From positions 1-48,898 of the forward strand of contig CAKZKH010000236.1 of NCBI GenBank assembly GCA_937122485.1: DNA of 48,898 nt. The letters are read 5' to 3'. Positions 14,892 through 23,551 of the stretch are shown here, piece by piece. The stretch is from an uncultured bacterium (lineage in GTDB: Bacteria; Bipolaricaulota; Bipolaricaulia; Bipolaricaulales; Bipolaricaulaceae). The notes beneath the pieces are model-generated. The model searched no databases. It saw only the letters and a program-made list of their open reading frames with translations, and was not told the DNA's origin. Each line of letters begins with the position of its first letter. Within the stretch, counting starts at the first letter, position 1. The position numbers were made by a program, and so were the translations under genes.

Positions 14892-16964
14892 TTAGTGCTG
14901 GCCTTGGGAGGAAGCAACTCGGGCCCAGACCCGGTGAGCGGCCTCCACCACGGCCTCGGTCGTCATGCCCAGTTGGGCTAAGACCACCGGCCCAGGGGCA
15001 CTGGCGCCGAACCGGTCGATGCCTACAACCTCTCCCGCCGGGCCCACGAACTTGTGCCAGCCCAAGGTGCGCCCGGCCTCCACCGCCACCCGGGCCTGTA
15101 CCCCTGGAGGCAACACGCTCGCCCGATAGCTCTCCGGCTGCTCACCAAACAGTTCCCAGCTGGGCATGGCCACCACCCGCACCTTTCGGCCTTCTTGCAC
15201 CAGTTTTTTCCCGGCAGCCAAGGCCACGTGCACTTCAGAACCCGTCCCAAGGAGGATGATCTCAGGGGTCTCCGGGTGGGAGTTCCACAGCACGTAGGCG
15301 CCCTTGTGGAGCTCGGTTGGGGAGGCCAGGGTGGAGCGGTCGAGCACAGGGAGGTCCTGGCGGGTGAGGACAAGGGCGGTGGGGCCATTTCGGGCCAGGG
15401 CGGTGATCCACGCCTCGCGGGTCTCGTTGGCGTCGGAAGGGCGAAGGACCACCAGGCCGGGGATGGCGCGGAGGCTGACGAGGTGCTCCACGGGCTGGTG
15501 GGTGGGGCCGTCTTCCCCCACGCCCACCGAGTCGTGGGTGAACACGAAAACCACGGGCGTTTCGCTTAGGGCCGCCAGGCGGATGGGCGGCCGCATGTAG
15601 TCGGAAAACACAAGGAACGTGCCCACAAAGGGGCGGAGGCCCCCGTGGCGGGCCATCCCCACGGCAATGGCCCCCATGGCGTGCTCCCGCACCCCAAAGT
15701 GCAGGTTTCGTCCCCCATAATTCCAACCCCCGCCCACCGCCCCCTGCGCCTTGCCTTGTTCCCCAGGGGCTTGGAAATCGCCCTTCCCCTTGAGCCAGGT
15801 AAGGCACGAAGGGTTCAGGTCCGCAGACCCCCCGATCAGTTCGGGAACGCGCTCGCCCAGGGCCTGAAGCACCGTTTCCGAGGCCTTGCGGGTGGACAGG
15901 CCCTTTGGACTGGGAGGAAACTCAGGTAGGCCTTTGTTCCAAGCCTCGGGCAGAGTGCCTTGGATTCGACGCTGGAACTCGCTCCCCAAGTCCGGATGAA
16001 CCTGGGCGTAGCGGTCCACAAGCTTTTGCCAGGCTGCTTCTTTCCGTTTTCCTTCTGCGCGGGCATTCATGTGGGCGTGGACCTCTTCGGGGACGAAAAA
16101 CGGGGGATGTTCGGGCCAACCGAGCGCCCGCTTCGCCCCCTTGAGCTCCTCTTGCCCCAGGGGTGAACCGTGGGCGTGGAAAGTTCCCGCCTTGGTGGGC
16201 GCGCCGTAACCGATCACCGTGCGCACACAGATGAGCGAGGGTTTGTCCCTTTCGGCTTTGGCCAGAAAAAGGGCCTGGTCGATGGAGGCAAGGTCGTTCC
16301 CGTCAGGTACTTCCATCACTTGCCAGCCCATGGCTTCAAACCGGCGGCGTACGTCCTCGGTGAAGCACAGTTCCGTGGACCCGGCAAGCGAAACTCCGTT
16401 GTGATCGTAGAGCACGATGAGCTTGCCCAAGCGGAGGTGGCCCGCCAGGGCGCAGGCTTCGCCGGCTACCCCCTCCATAAGGTCCCCGTCGCTGGCGAGA
16501 ACAAAGGTGAAGTGGTCGACGATGGTGAACCCGGGGCGGTTGAACCCATGGGCCAGGTGAGCTTCGGCCATGGCCATACCCACGGCATTGGCGATTCCTT
16601 GGCCCAGGGGGCCTGTGGTGACCTCTACCCCCGGGGTCAGCCCGGCTTCGGGGTGCCCGGGGGTGCGGCTGCCCCACTGCCGGAAGTTCTCCAGTTCCAC
16701 CAAAGGCAGGTCGTAGCCAGTGAGGTGGAGGAGGGCGTAAAGAAGGGCCGAACCGTGGCCGGCGGAAAGAACAAAGCGGTCGCGGTCGGGCCAAGAGGGG
16801 TTTTGGGGGTTGTGCTTGAGGTGTTTTTTCCACAGCACGTAGGCCATGGGGGCCGCCCCCAAAGGCAGCCCGGGGTGCCCGGACTGGGCTTTCTCCACCA
16901 TGTCCGCAGCCAAAAACCGCACGGCGTTCACGCATCGAGCGTCCAACTCCGTCCACATCGCCAT
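14892..16964 (-). CDS. tkt: Transketolase
   Basis: Thiamine-diphosphate enzyme of the pentose phosphate pathway, moving two-carbon units between sugar phosphates. 690 residues, full length. Visible: [18 protein letters not shown] (about 30), [19 protein letters not shown], the ThDP motif [13 protein letters not shown] ending in LYDHNGVS, the pyrimidine-domain stretch [19 protein letters not shown] with its catalytic Glu/His, and the C-terminal domain with [10 protein letters not shown]. The start MAMWTELD at 16964 is chosen because TATAAT lies 7 bases upstream; no ribosome site. First gene of the minus-strand run to rpmF; divergent from purB. Confidence 0.97.
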   Translation of the reverse strand: MAMWTELDARCVNAVRFLAADMVEKAQSGHPGLPLGAAPMAYVLWKKHLKHNPQNPSWPDRDRFVLSAGHGSALLYALLHLTGYDLPLVELENFRQWGSRTPGHPEAGLTPGVEVTTGPLGQGIANAVGMAMAEAHLAHGFNRPGFTIVDHFTFVLASDGDLMEGVAGEACALAGHLRLGKLIVLYDHNGVSLAGSTELCFTEDVRRRFEAMGWQVMEVPDGNDLASIDQALFLAKAERDKPSLICVRTVIGYGAPTKAGTFHAHGSPLGQEELKGAKRALGWPEHPPFFVPEEVHAHMNARAEGKRKEAAWQKLVDRYAQVHPDLGSEFQRRIQGTLPEAWNKGLPEFPPSPKGLSTRKASETVLQALGERVPELIGGSADLNPSCLTWLKGKGDFQAPGEQGKAQGAVGGGWNYGGRNLHFGVREHAMGAIAVGMARHGGLRPFVGTFLVFSDYMRPPIRLAALSETPVVFVFTHDSVGVGEDGPTHQPVEHLVSLRAIPGLVVLRPSDANETREAWITALARNGPTALVLTRQDLPVLDRSTLASPTELHKGAYVLWNSHPETPEIILLGTGSEVHVALAAGKKLVQEGRKVRVVAMPSWELFGEQPESYRASVLPPGVQARVAVEAGRTLGWHKFVGPAGEVVGIDRFGASAPGPVVLAQLGMTTEAVVEAAHRVWARVASSQGQH

Positions 16965-16971
16965 GGGCTGG

Positions 16972-16977
16972 ATTATA
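16972..16977 (-). promoter_or_regulatory. -10 element of tkt (leaderless type)
   Basis: TATAAT on the minus strand, then 7 bases and ATG 16964. No ribosome site. Confidence 0.65.
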
Positions 16978-16996
16978 GGCTCCCCCGGTGTCCCAG

Positions 16997-17025
16997 TTGG
17001 CAAGAACGCGGACGTCCTCTATCCT
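16997..17025 (+). promoter_or_regulatory. Promoter of purB (leaderless type)
   Basis: TTGGCA (16997-17002), 17-base spacer, TATCCT (17020-17025), 10 bases, ATG 17036. Sequence between -10 and ATG is pyrimidine-rich with no ribosome site. Confidence 0.7.
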
Positions 17026-17035
17026 TTCCCCGACC

Positions 17036-18352
17036 ATGTGGGAAAGGTACGCCCTCTCACCGATGAAGGACCTCTGGACCCTGCAGCGCCAGTACGAGCT
17101 GTGGCTGCGGGTGGAACTGGCCGCTTTGGAGGCCCTGGAAGACCTGAACAAGGTTCCCCTCGGTACAGCCCACCGAATTCGCAGCCAGGTCCAAATTCGG
17201 CCCCAGCGCATTCTGGAACTGGAGCGGGAAGTGGGCCATGACCTCGTGGCTTTCCTGTGGACGCTGGAGGAACAGATCGGACCGGAAGGCCGCTGGCTCC
17301 ACTACGGCCTCACCTCCTCCGATGTCAAAGACACCGCCCTAGCCCTCGTTCTCCTCGAAGCCTTGGACCTCCTTGTGCTCAAGCTGGAGAAGCTCCAGGC
17401 AACCCTCAAAGGATTGGCGTGGCGGCACAGAACGACGGTGATGATGGGGCGAACCCACGGGCAGTGGGCCGAGCCCACCACCTTCGGCCTCAAACTCTTG
17501 GGTTGGTTTGAAGAGGGCCGGCGCGTGGAGGAGCGGTTCCGGCGGGCCCGGGAGACCATCGCCGTGGGCAAGCTCTCCGGTGCGGTGGGCACCCACGCCT
17601 TTTTCCCTCCAGAGGCCGAAGCCCGCGCTCTAGGCCAACTTGGACTGCAGCCGTGCCCGGTGACCACCCAGGTCGTTTCCCGGGACCGTCACGCCGAAGT
17701 CCTGTTTGCCCTGGTTTCGTGCGCCTCCTGGATTGAGAAGATCGCCCTGGAGGTGCGGCACTTGTCCAGGTCCGAGGTGCGGGAAGTGGAAGAGGGCCGA
17801 CCGGAGGGCTCCTCAGCCATGCCCCACAAGCGCAACCCCATTCTTTCGGAGCGGCTTTGTGGACTGAGCCGGGTGGTGCGCGCGAGCCTGGCTCCGGCCT
17901 GGGAAAACAACGTCCTCTGGCATGAGCGGGACATGTCGCACTCCTCGGTGGAGCGCGTGCTTTTTCCCCAAACGTTCATCTTGGTCGATTACATGCTGGA
18001 CCGGGCCCGGCAGCTTGTGGGCGAGCTTCGGGTTTTTCCCGCGCGCATGGAGGCGCGGCTGAAGGAGGCCAAGGGTCTTCCCTTCTCGGAGGGGCTGTTG
18101 TTGGCCTTGGTGCAGGCCGGGATGGGCCGGCGGGCCGCCCACGAGAAGGTCGCGGAACTTACCCACCGGGCCCAAGCCGAACAGCGGGACCTTGCAGAGC
18201 TGGTCTTGGAAGATCCCGTGATCCGAAGCTACCTGTCCCCGGCCAGGGTGCGGTCCATCTTCAGCCTGGAACAACTCTCTACCCAAGCGGAGGCCGCTTT
18301 CACCCGGGTTTTCGGGGAGAAACAAGGCTATAATGGGGACGATCATGCTTAG
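17036..18352 (+). CDS. purB: Adenylosuccinate lyase
   Basis: Purine synthesis: splits SAICAR and adenylosuccinate, releasing fumarate. 438 residues. The N-terminus MWERYALSPMKDLWTLQRQYELWLRVE matches the family's 'M..RY....M..LW' start, which fixes the start codon. Further motifs are HYGLTSSDVKDTALAL (substrate site), MMGRTHGQWAEPTTFGLK (catalytic His) and the fumarase/aspartase signature GSSAMPHKRNP (about 275) with its flexible catalytic serine loop. purA lies 3 kb on, beyond ileS, so both enzymes of the IMP-to-AMP route are close. Confidence 0.97.
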   Translation: MWERYALSPMKDLWTLQRQYELWLRVELAALEALEDLNKVPLGTAHRIRSQVQIRPQRILELEREVGHDLVAFLWTLEEQIGPEGRWLHYGLTSSDVKDTALALVLLEALDLLVLKLEKLQATLKGLAWRHRTTVMMGRTHGQWAEPTTFGLKLLGWFEEGRRVEERFRRARETIAVGKLSGAVGTHAFFPPEAEARALGQLGLQPCPVTTQVVSRDRHAEVLFALVSCASWIEKIALEVRHLSRSEVREVEEGRPEGSSAMPHKRNPILSERLCGLSRVVRASLAPAWENNVLWHERDMSHSSVERVLFPQTFILVDYMLDRARQLVGELRVFPARMEARLKEAKGLPFSEGLLLALVQAGMGRRAAHEKVAELTHRAQAEQRDLAELVLEDPVIRSYLSPARVRSIFSLEQLSTQAEAAFTRVFGEKQGYNGDDHA

Positions 18353-18395
18353 TGGTCGCTTGGCTCGGTTGATTATTCTGCCCCGCACGGGGCAG
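18329..18395 (+). promoter_or_regulatory. Possible ileS promoter and leader hairpin
   Basis: TATAAT at 18329-18334, within the last codons of purB, then a hairpin CTGCCCC-GCAC-GGGGCAG at 18378-18395. The predicted ileS leader is about 120 bases. No T-rich tract follows the stem and no T-box core is visible. Confidence 0.4.
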
Positions 18396-18459
18396 GCCTA
18401 GCTTCGACTTCAACCGCAGTGGATCCGGCAAGAAACCCAAGAAGTTTTCGTGATGGTGG

Positions 18460-21400
18460 GTGGGCCTGGTGAAGGAGGGGATTTTGGGGTTCCGAAAACT
18501 GGAAAAGGATCCGGGGCAGCGCGAAGCCGCTGTCTTGGAGTTCTGGGAGAAAACCAGAGCGTTCGAGCACAGCGTGGAGAAGCGGCAGGGCGCCCCGCGG
18601 TTTGTGTTCCACGAGGGGCCACCCACGGCCAACGGCAAACCCCACTTTGGCCACCTCCTCCCCCGCCTGTACAAAGATCTGTTCCCCCGCTACAAAACCA
18701 TGCGGGGGTACCACGTGGCCCGCAAGGCCGGCTGGGACTGCCACGGGCTGCCCGTGGAGCTGGAGGTGGAAAAGGAGCTGGGGGTCTCCACCAAGGCCGA
18801 AATCGAAAGGTTCGGGGTAGAACACTTCGTCCAGAGGTGCAAAGCCTCCGTCAACCGGTACATCAAGGATTGGGAGGCCATGATCCGCCGGTTCGGCTTC
18901 TGGATCGACTTGGAACACCCGTACATCACCTACAAAGACGAGTACATCGAGACCCTGTGGTGGGCCATCAAGAGGATCCATGAGGCCGGGCTTCTTTACC
19001 GGGGCTACAAGATCCTGCCCTACTGCCCCCGGTGTGGGACTTCGCTTTCTTCCCACGAGGTGGCCCAGGGCTACCGCGTTGTGGCCGACCCCTCGGTGTA
19101 CGTGAAGATGCCCATCGTCGGCGGGTCCGCGGCCTTCCTGGTGTGGACCACCACGCCCTGGACCTTGCCCGCCAACGTGGCCTTGGCCGTGCATCCCAGG
19201 GCCGGTTACGTGGAGGTGGACTTGAAAGGCGAGCGCCTGATCCTGGCCTCCCCGCGGGCTGCGGCCGTGGTGGGCCAAGGGGCCCAGGTCGTGCGGGAGA
19301 TGAGGGGCCAGGACTTGGTGGGCCTCCCCTACGAACCCCTGTACCCCCTGAGCCAGGACAAGCGGGCCTACCGCGTGGTCGAGGCCGACTTCGTGTCCAT
19401 GGAGGAGGGTACAGGGATCGTCCACATCGCCCCGGCCTTCGGAGAAGAAGACTTCGCCCTGGGCCAAGCGATGGACTTGCCTTTCCTCCAGCCCGTGGAC
19501 CGCACGGGCGCGTTTACCGAGGAGTTTCCCCTGGCCTGCGGGATGTTTGTGAAAGACGGGGACAGAAAAATCCTGGAGGACCTTGGGCAGCGGGGCCGGC
19601 TTTGGAAGCTGGAAAGCTATGAGCACGACTACCCCTTCTGCTGGCGGTGCGACACGCCCCTCCTCTACTACGCCATGACCTCGTGGTTTGTGGCCACGAC
19701 CCGACGGGCCCTGGAAATCCTTGGGGAAAGCAAGAAGATCCGGTGGCATCCGGACCACGTGGGGGAGGGGCGGTTTGCGGATTTTTTGCGCACGATCCGG
19801 GACTGGGCCCTCTCCCGGGAGCGGTACTGGGGCACACCGCTTCCGGTGTGGACCTGCTCCGCCTGCGGGGCCCAGCGGGTGGTGGGCTCCCGGGCGGAAC
19901 TGGTGCGGAACGGCGTGGACCCCCGCCTGGCCGCCAAGGTGGAGCTGCACCGTCCTTACGTGGACGAGGTGCTGCTTCGCTGCGGCTGCGGGGCCCTCAT
20001 GCGCCGGGAACCTTACGTGCTGGACACCTGGTTCGACTCCGGGGCCATGCACACCGCCCAGTGGCACTACCCGTTTGAAAACGAAGAGCTCTTTCGCCAG
20101 TCCTACCCCGCGGACTTCATCAGCGAGGCCCTGGACCAGACCCGAGGCTGGTTCTACACCCTGTTGGTGACCGGGGTCCTCCTCCACGGGGAAGCTCCGT
20201 ACCGGAACGTGTTGGTGACGGGAATGGGCTTGGACGAGAAGGGCCAGAAGATGAGCAAGTCCCGGGGCAACGTGCTCGATCCCATTCCCCTGGCTGACGA
20301 GCACGGAGCGGACGCCATCCGGTGGTACTTGGCTTCGGAAGCGGCTCCGTGGATGGAGCGGCGCCTGTCCGTGGAGGGCGTTCGCCAGGCCCGGTTCGGG
20401 TTCTTGGACACCGTGCGTCATTGCCACGACTTCTTTGCCCTGTACGCAGGGATCGATGGGTTCAAGCCCGGCCGGGGGGCTGTTCCCTGGGAGACGCGGC
20501 CCGCGTTGGACCGATGGTTGAGGTCCCGCACGGCGCGGATGGTGGAGAAGGTGACCCAGGCCCTGGACGGCTACGACGTGGTGGACGCCACGCGGGAACT
20601 GGCGGCGTACGTGGACGATCTGTCCAACTGGTACATCCGTTCCTCGCGGCCCCGGTTTTGGGGCGAAGGTCTAACCCAGGACAAGATCGCGGCCTACGAG
20701 ACCCTATACGCCGCGCTCAAGACGCTTGCCTTGGTGTTGGCCCCGTTCGTGCCTTTCTTGGCCGAATCCCTGTGGACATCGCTGCGGACCGATTCGGATC
20801 CCCTGTCGGTCCACTGGGCGGCCTGGCCGGAACCCGAGGGCCGCGAACCGGCGTTGGAGGAGCAGATGGCCCGTGTGCGAAGCGTGGTCTCCCTGGGTTT
20901 GGCCGCCCGCAACCAGGCCAAGGTCAAGGTCCGCCAGCCCCTGCCGGCCCTGCACGTGGTGACTAAGGTGGGGGACGAGGGGATCCCTGAGGAGCTGTGG
21001 GCCCTGGCCCGGGGAGAACTGAACGTGGAGGCGATTCGGCGCGTGCCGGACTTGAACTCCCACCGCCGGCCCAAATTGAGTCCTGACTTTCGCTCTCTGG
21101 GTCCGCGGTTGGGCCCTAAGGCGCCCAAGGTGGCCCAAGCTCTGGCCCACGCCGATCCCCGCCCCCTGGCCCAGCAGCTCCTTGAGCAAAAAGAGATCAC
21201 CCTGACGGTGGACGGCGAGCCGGTGAAATTGAAAGATGACGAAGTGAAGCTGGAGTGGCTTCCTGAAGAGGGTTTTGTTGTGTGGGAAGAGGTCCAAGGG
21301 GCTGTGGCGTTGGACCTGCGCTTGACCGAGGAGCTCAAGGCCCAGGGCGACCTGCGGGAGCTCATTCACCGCCTGCAGCTGGCCCGCAAGGAAGCGGGGT

Positions 21401-21597
21401 TTGAGGTGACCGACCGCATCCAGTTGGGCTACAGTGGCGAGCTGGGAAAGATCTTTGAGCGTTTCGCCCCAAAGATCGCCGAGGAGGTCCTGGCCGTGGG
21501 CCTGGAGCCCGGGGAGCTTGCGGACGCGGAACACACCGAGGAACTGGAGATTCACGGGAAGAAGGGGCAGGTGTGGCTGAGGCGGGTGAGGAATTGA
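18460..21597 (+). CDS. ileS: Isoleucyl-tRNA synthetase (Thermus-like, type 2 family)
   Basis: 1045 residues. Class I motif HIGH appears as PHFGH in EGPPTANGKPHFGHLLP, followed by FPRYKTMRGYHVARKAGWDCHGLPVE. The editing domain is recognised by VWTTTPWTLPANVAL and GTGIVHIAPAFGEED; KMSKSRGN sits near residue 600. The sequence resembles Thermus IleRS (also about 1043 residues) much more than E. coli IleRS; that type is the eukaryote-like form often insensitive to pseudomonic acid. A CPRC near residue 190 and paired cysteines near 475 suggest zinc sites. Start is GTG 18460; GTG 18469 is an alternative. Its stop overlaps the purA ATG by one base. Confidence 0.96.
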   Translation: MGLVKEGILGFRKLEKDPGQREAAVLEFWEKTRAFEHSVEKRQGAPRFVFHEGPPTANGKPHFGHLLPRLYKDLFPRYKTMRGYHVARKAGWDCHGLPVELEVEKELGVSTKAEIERFGVEHFVQRCKASVNRYIKDWEAMIRRFGFWIDLEHPYITYKDEYIETLWWAIKRIHEAGLLYRGYKILPYCPRCGTSLSSHEVAQGYRVVADPSVYVKMPIVGGSAAFLVWTTTPWTLPANVALAVHPRAGYVEVDLKGERLILASPRAAAVVGQGAQVVREMRGQDLVGLPYEPLYPLSQDKRAYRVVEADFVSMEEGTGIVHIAPAFGEEDFALGQAMDLPFLQPVDRTGAFTEEFPLACGMFVKDGDRKILEDLGQRGRLWKLESYEHDYPFCWRCDTPLLYYAMTSWFVATTRRALEILGESKKIRWHPDHVGEGRFADFLRTIRDWALSRERYWGTPLPVWTCSACGAQRVVGSRAELVRNGVDPRLAAKVELHRPYVDEVLLRCGCGALMRREPYVLDTWFDSGAMHTAQWHYPFENEELFRQSYPADFISEALDQTRGWFYTLLVTGVLLHGEAPYRNVLVTGMGLDEKGQKMSKSRGNVLDPIPLADEHGADAIRWYLASEAAPWMERRLSVEGVRQARFGFLDTVRHCHDFFALYAGIDGFKPGRGAVPWETRPALDRWLRSRTARMVEKVTQALDGYDVVDATRELAAYVDDLSNWYIRSSRPRFWGEGLTQDKIAAYETLYAALKTLALVLAPFVPFLAESLWTSLRTDSDPLSVHWAAWPEPEGREPALEEQMARVRSVVSLGLAARNQAKVKVRQPLPALHVVTKVGDEGIPEELWALARGELNVEAIRRVPDLNSHRRPKLSPDFRSLGPRLGPKAPKVAQALAHADPRPLAQQLLEQKEITLTVDGEPVKLKDDEVKLEWLPEEGFVVWEEVQGAVALDLRLTEELKAQGDLRELIHRLQLARKEAGFEVTDRIQLGYSGELGKIFERFAPKIAEEVLAVGLEPGELADAEHTEELEIHGKKGQVWLRRVRN

Positions 21598-22826
21598 TGC
21601 CGGCCACGGCCGTGATTGGGGCTCAGTGGGGGGACGAGGCCAAGGGAAAAATTGTGCACCTTTTGGCCCGGGAGGCCCAGGTGTGCGTGCGGTTCAACGG
21701 CGGCCCCAACGCCGGCCACACCGTCACCGATGCTTTGGGAACCGCCCGCCTGCACCTCGTCCCCTCGGGGGCCTTGTACCCCCACTGCCTGGGGGTCATC
21801 GGCCACGGGGTTGTGGTCGACCCTTGGGCTTTGGAAGGGGAACTGGGGGAGCTGAAGGCCCAGGGGAGGTCGCAGCCCCGGCTCTTTCTTTCGGAACGTT
21901 GTCACTTGATCCTGCCCCACCACAGGGTGCTTGAGGAGGAGGAAGGCACCGCCGCTCGCCTCGGGACCACCCGCCGGGGCGTGGGCCCAGCCTACACCGA
22001 GCGGACCGCCCGCCAAGGCCTGCGCCTGGCCGATCTCCGCCATCCCGCCCATGTGCGGGAGCGCTTGGAGGAACTGGCTCGCCGCGGGGGAGGCTTTGAC
22101 CCGCACGCCGTGGCCCGGGAACTCTCCCAGTTTTGGGAGGGCTGGAGTTCTTCTATAGGCGACGGGCAAGGCCTCATTGGTGAGGCCCTGGACCGCGGGG
22201 AGCACGTGGTGTTTGAGGGCGCCCAGGGCACGCTCCTCGACTTGGACTTCGGGACTTATCCCTACGTGACCTCTTCTACCACCACCGTGCACGGCGTGGG
22301 TTGGGGCACGGGCGTAAGGGTGGAATTGGACCGTGTTGTGGGGGTGACCAAGGCGTACACCACCCGCGTGGGAGAGGGCCCCTTCCCCACCGAGGACCAC
22401 GGGGCGGTCGGAGAGTGGCTGAGAAGGAAGGGCAATGAGTACGGGGCCACCACGGGTCGGCCCCGCCGCTGCGGCTGGCTCGACCTCGTGGCCCTCCGCT
22501 ACGCCCACCGCCTCAACCGGTTCAGTGAGCTCGCTCTCACCAAGCTTGACGTGCTTTCCGGGCTGGAGGAAGTCAAGATCTGTACGAGCTACCGCGTGGG
22601 GGGCCGCAGGGTCGAGGACTTCCCAGCTACCGTCGAGGAGTTGGCCCAGGCCGAGCCGATCTACCAGACCCTGAGGGGCTGGAAGGAAGAGCTGGCCCGG
22701 GCACGCTCCCCCGAGGAGCTTCCCGAGCGAACTCGGGCTTTCCTCACCTGGGTGGAAAATGCGGTAGGGGTCAAGATCCGCTGGGTAAGCGTGGGGCCGG
22801 GCACAGACGATGTGATCGTTCTGTAG
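21597..22826 (+). CDS. purA: Adenylosuccinate synthetase
   Basis: First committed step from IMP to AMP (GTP + aspartate). 409 residues, slightly shorter than the usual ~430. GTP-binding N-terminus [19 protein letters not shown], then [11 protein letters not shown] (catalytic His), [73 protein letters not shown] and VGPGTDDVI at the C-terminus. Translation is coupled to ileS by TGATG. Good match throughout. Confidence 0.97.
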   Translation: MPATAVIGAQWGDEAKGKIVHLLAREAQVCVRFNGGPNAGHTVTDALGTARLHLVPSGALYPHCLGVIGHGVVVDPWALEGELGELKAQGRSQPRLFLSERCHLILPHHRVLEEEEGTAARLGTTRRGVGPAYTERTARQGLRLADLRHPAHVRERLEELARRGGGFDPHAVARELSQFWEGWSSSIGDGQGLIGEALDRGEHVVFEGAQGTLLDLDFGTYPYVTSSTTTVHGVGWGTGVRVELDRVVGVTKAYTTRVGEGPFPTEDHGAVGEWLRRKGNEYGATTGRPRRCGWLDLVALRYAHRLNRFSELALTKLDVLSGLEEVKICTSYRVGGRRVEDFPATVEELAQAEPIYQTLRGWKEELARARSPEELPERTRAFLTWVENAVGVKIRWVSVGPGTDDVIVL

Positions 22827-22838
22827 TTCCCGGAGCGG

Positions 22839-22866
22839 TTGAGGAGTGGGGAAAGGCCTCTATAAT
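22839..22866 (+). promoter_or_regulatory. Promoter of rplM
   Basis: TTGAGG (22839-22844), 16-base spacer, TATAAT (22861-22866). A short leader with AAGGAG (22880-22885) precedes the GTG start. Confidence 0.65.
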
Positions 22867-22891
22867 TGCCCGAGTCGCCAAGGAGAACAAC

Positions 22892-23335
22892 GTGCACAAG
22901 ACCTACATGGCCAAGAAGGAAGACGCCGGCATCACCTTCACCCGTCAATGGTTTGTCGTGGACGCAACGGGCCAGCCCCTCGGGCGGTTGGCCTCTCAGT
23001 TGGCCTTGATCCTTCAGGGCAAGCACAAGCCTTCGTACACCCCCCACTTCGACGTGGGGGACTACGTGGTGGTGATCAACGCCGACAAGATCCTTCTCAC
23101 GGGGAAGAAGTGGGACCAGAAAATGTGGTACTCCCATTCGGGGTATGTGGGTCACCTCCGGGCTTTGCCTTACCGAGAGGTGCAGAAGAAGCACCCCGAG
23201 ATTCCCCTCAAGCTTGCTGTGCGCCGGATGCTCCCCAAGAACGAGCTAGGGCGGCGGATGCTGCGCAAGCTCAAGATCTACCCGGGCCCCGATCATCCTC
23301 ACCAGGCCCAGACTCCCCAAGTGTTGCCGTTGTGA
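22892..23335 (+). CDS. rplM: Ribosomal protein uL13
   Basis: 147 residues. Begins with [20 protein letters not shown] (GTG start), then [47 protein letters not shown] and [24 protein letters not shown], the standard L13 order. GTG 22892 is supported by AAGGAG 6 bases upstream. In most bacteria rpsI (uS9) follows directly; here it does not, and the next gene is an unrelated secreted protein. Confidence 0.96.
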   Translation: MHKTYMAKKEDAGITFTRQWFVVDATGQPLGRLASQLALILQGKHKPSYTPHFDVGDYVVVINADKILLTGKKWDQKMWYSHSGYVGHLRALPYREVQKKHPEIPLKLAVRRMLPKNELGRRMLRKLKIYPGPDHPHQAQTPQVLPL

Positions 23336-23342
23336 CGTTCAG

Positions 23343-23357
23343 CCGCCCGCCGGGCGG
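23343..23357. terminator. Weak hairpin after rplM
   Basis: CCGCCC-GCC-GGGCGG, 8 bases after the rplM stop, without a T-tract. Possible terminator. Confidence 0.35.
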
Positions 23358-23485
23358 GTGACACACGTCCGGCTTCCCCCTGACAAACGATCGCGGCCAG
23401 GCCGCCTTGTTTCCTCCCGTGGGTCCCTTCCTCCCAGTAGGCTGGGGCGACGATGCCTAAGCAGAACAGGGGGTGATCCCGGTTA

Positions 23486-23514
23486 CAGACAGCCTGTCTG
23501 AACGCAGGTAGACT
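23486..23514 (+). promoter_or_regulatory. Promoter with palindrome before the PKD protein gene
   Basis: The perfect palindrome CAGACAG-C-CTGTCTG (23486-23500) overlaps the -35 position of a promoter whose -10 would be TAGACT (23509-23514, 17-base spacing from CAGACA). Candidate operator. The gene's ribosome site and ATG lie 20-40 bases downstream. Confidence 0.4.
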
Positions 23515-23551
23515 GAGCATGGTTCGCGGCAAAGTCAAGGAGGTTGATCGT

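Noticed and set aside
18335-18459. T-box riboswitch before ileS
   Set aside because: The leader has a hairpin but no AGGGTGGNACCGCG-like core and no specifier stem I can identify.
18373-20427. Long minus-strand open frame opposite ileS (similar ones lie opposite upp/SDR, the PKD gene and the SHMT-GcvT gene)
   Set aside because: His/Gly/Pro-rich composition without motifs; a typical shadow of a GC-rich gene on the other strand.
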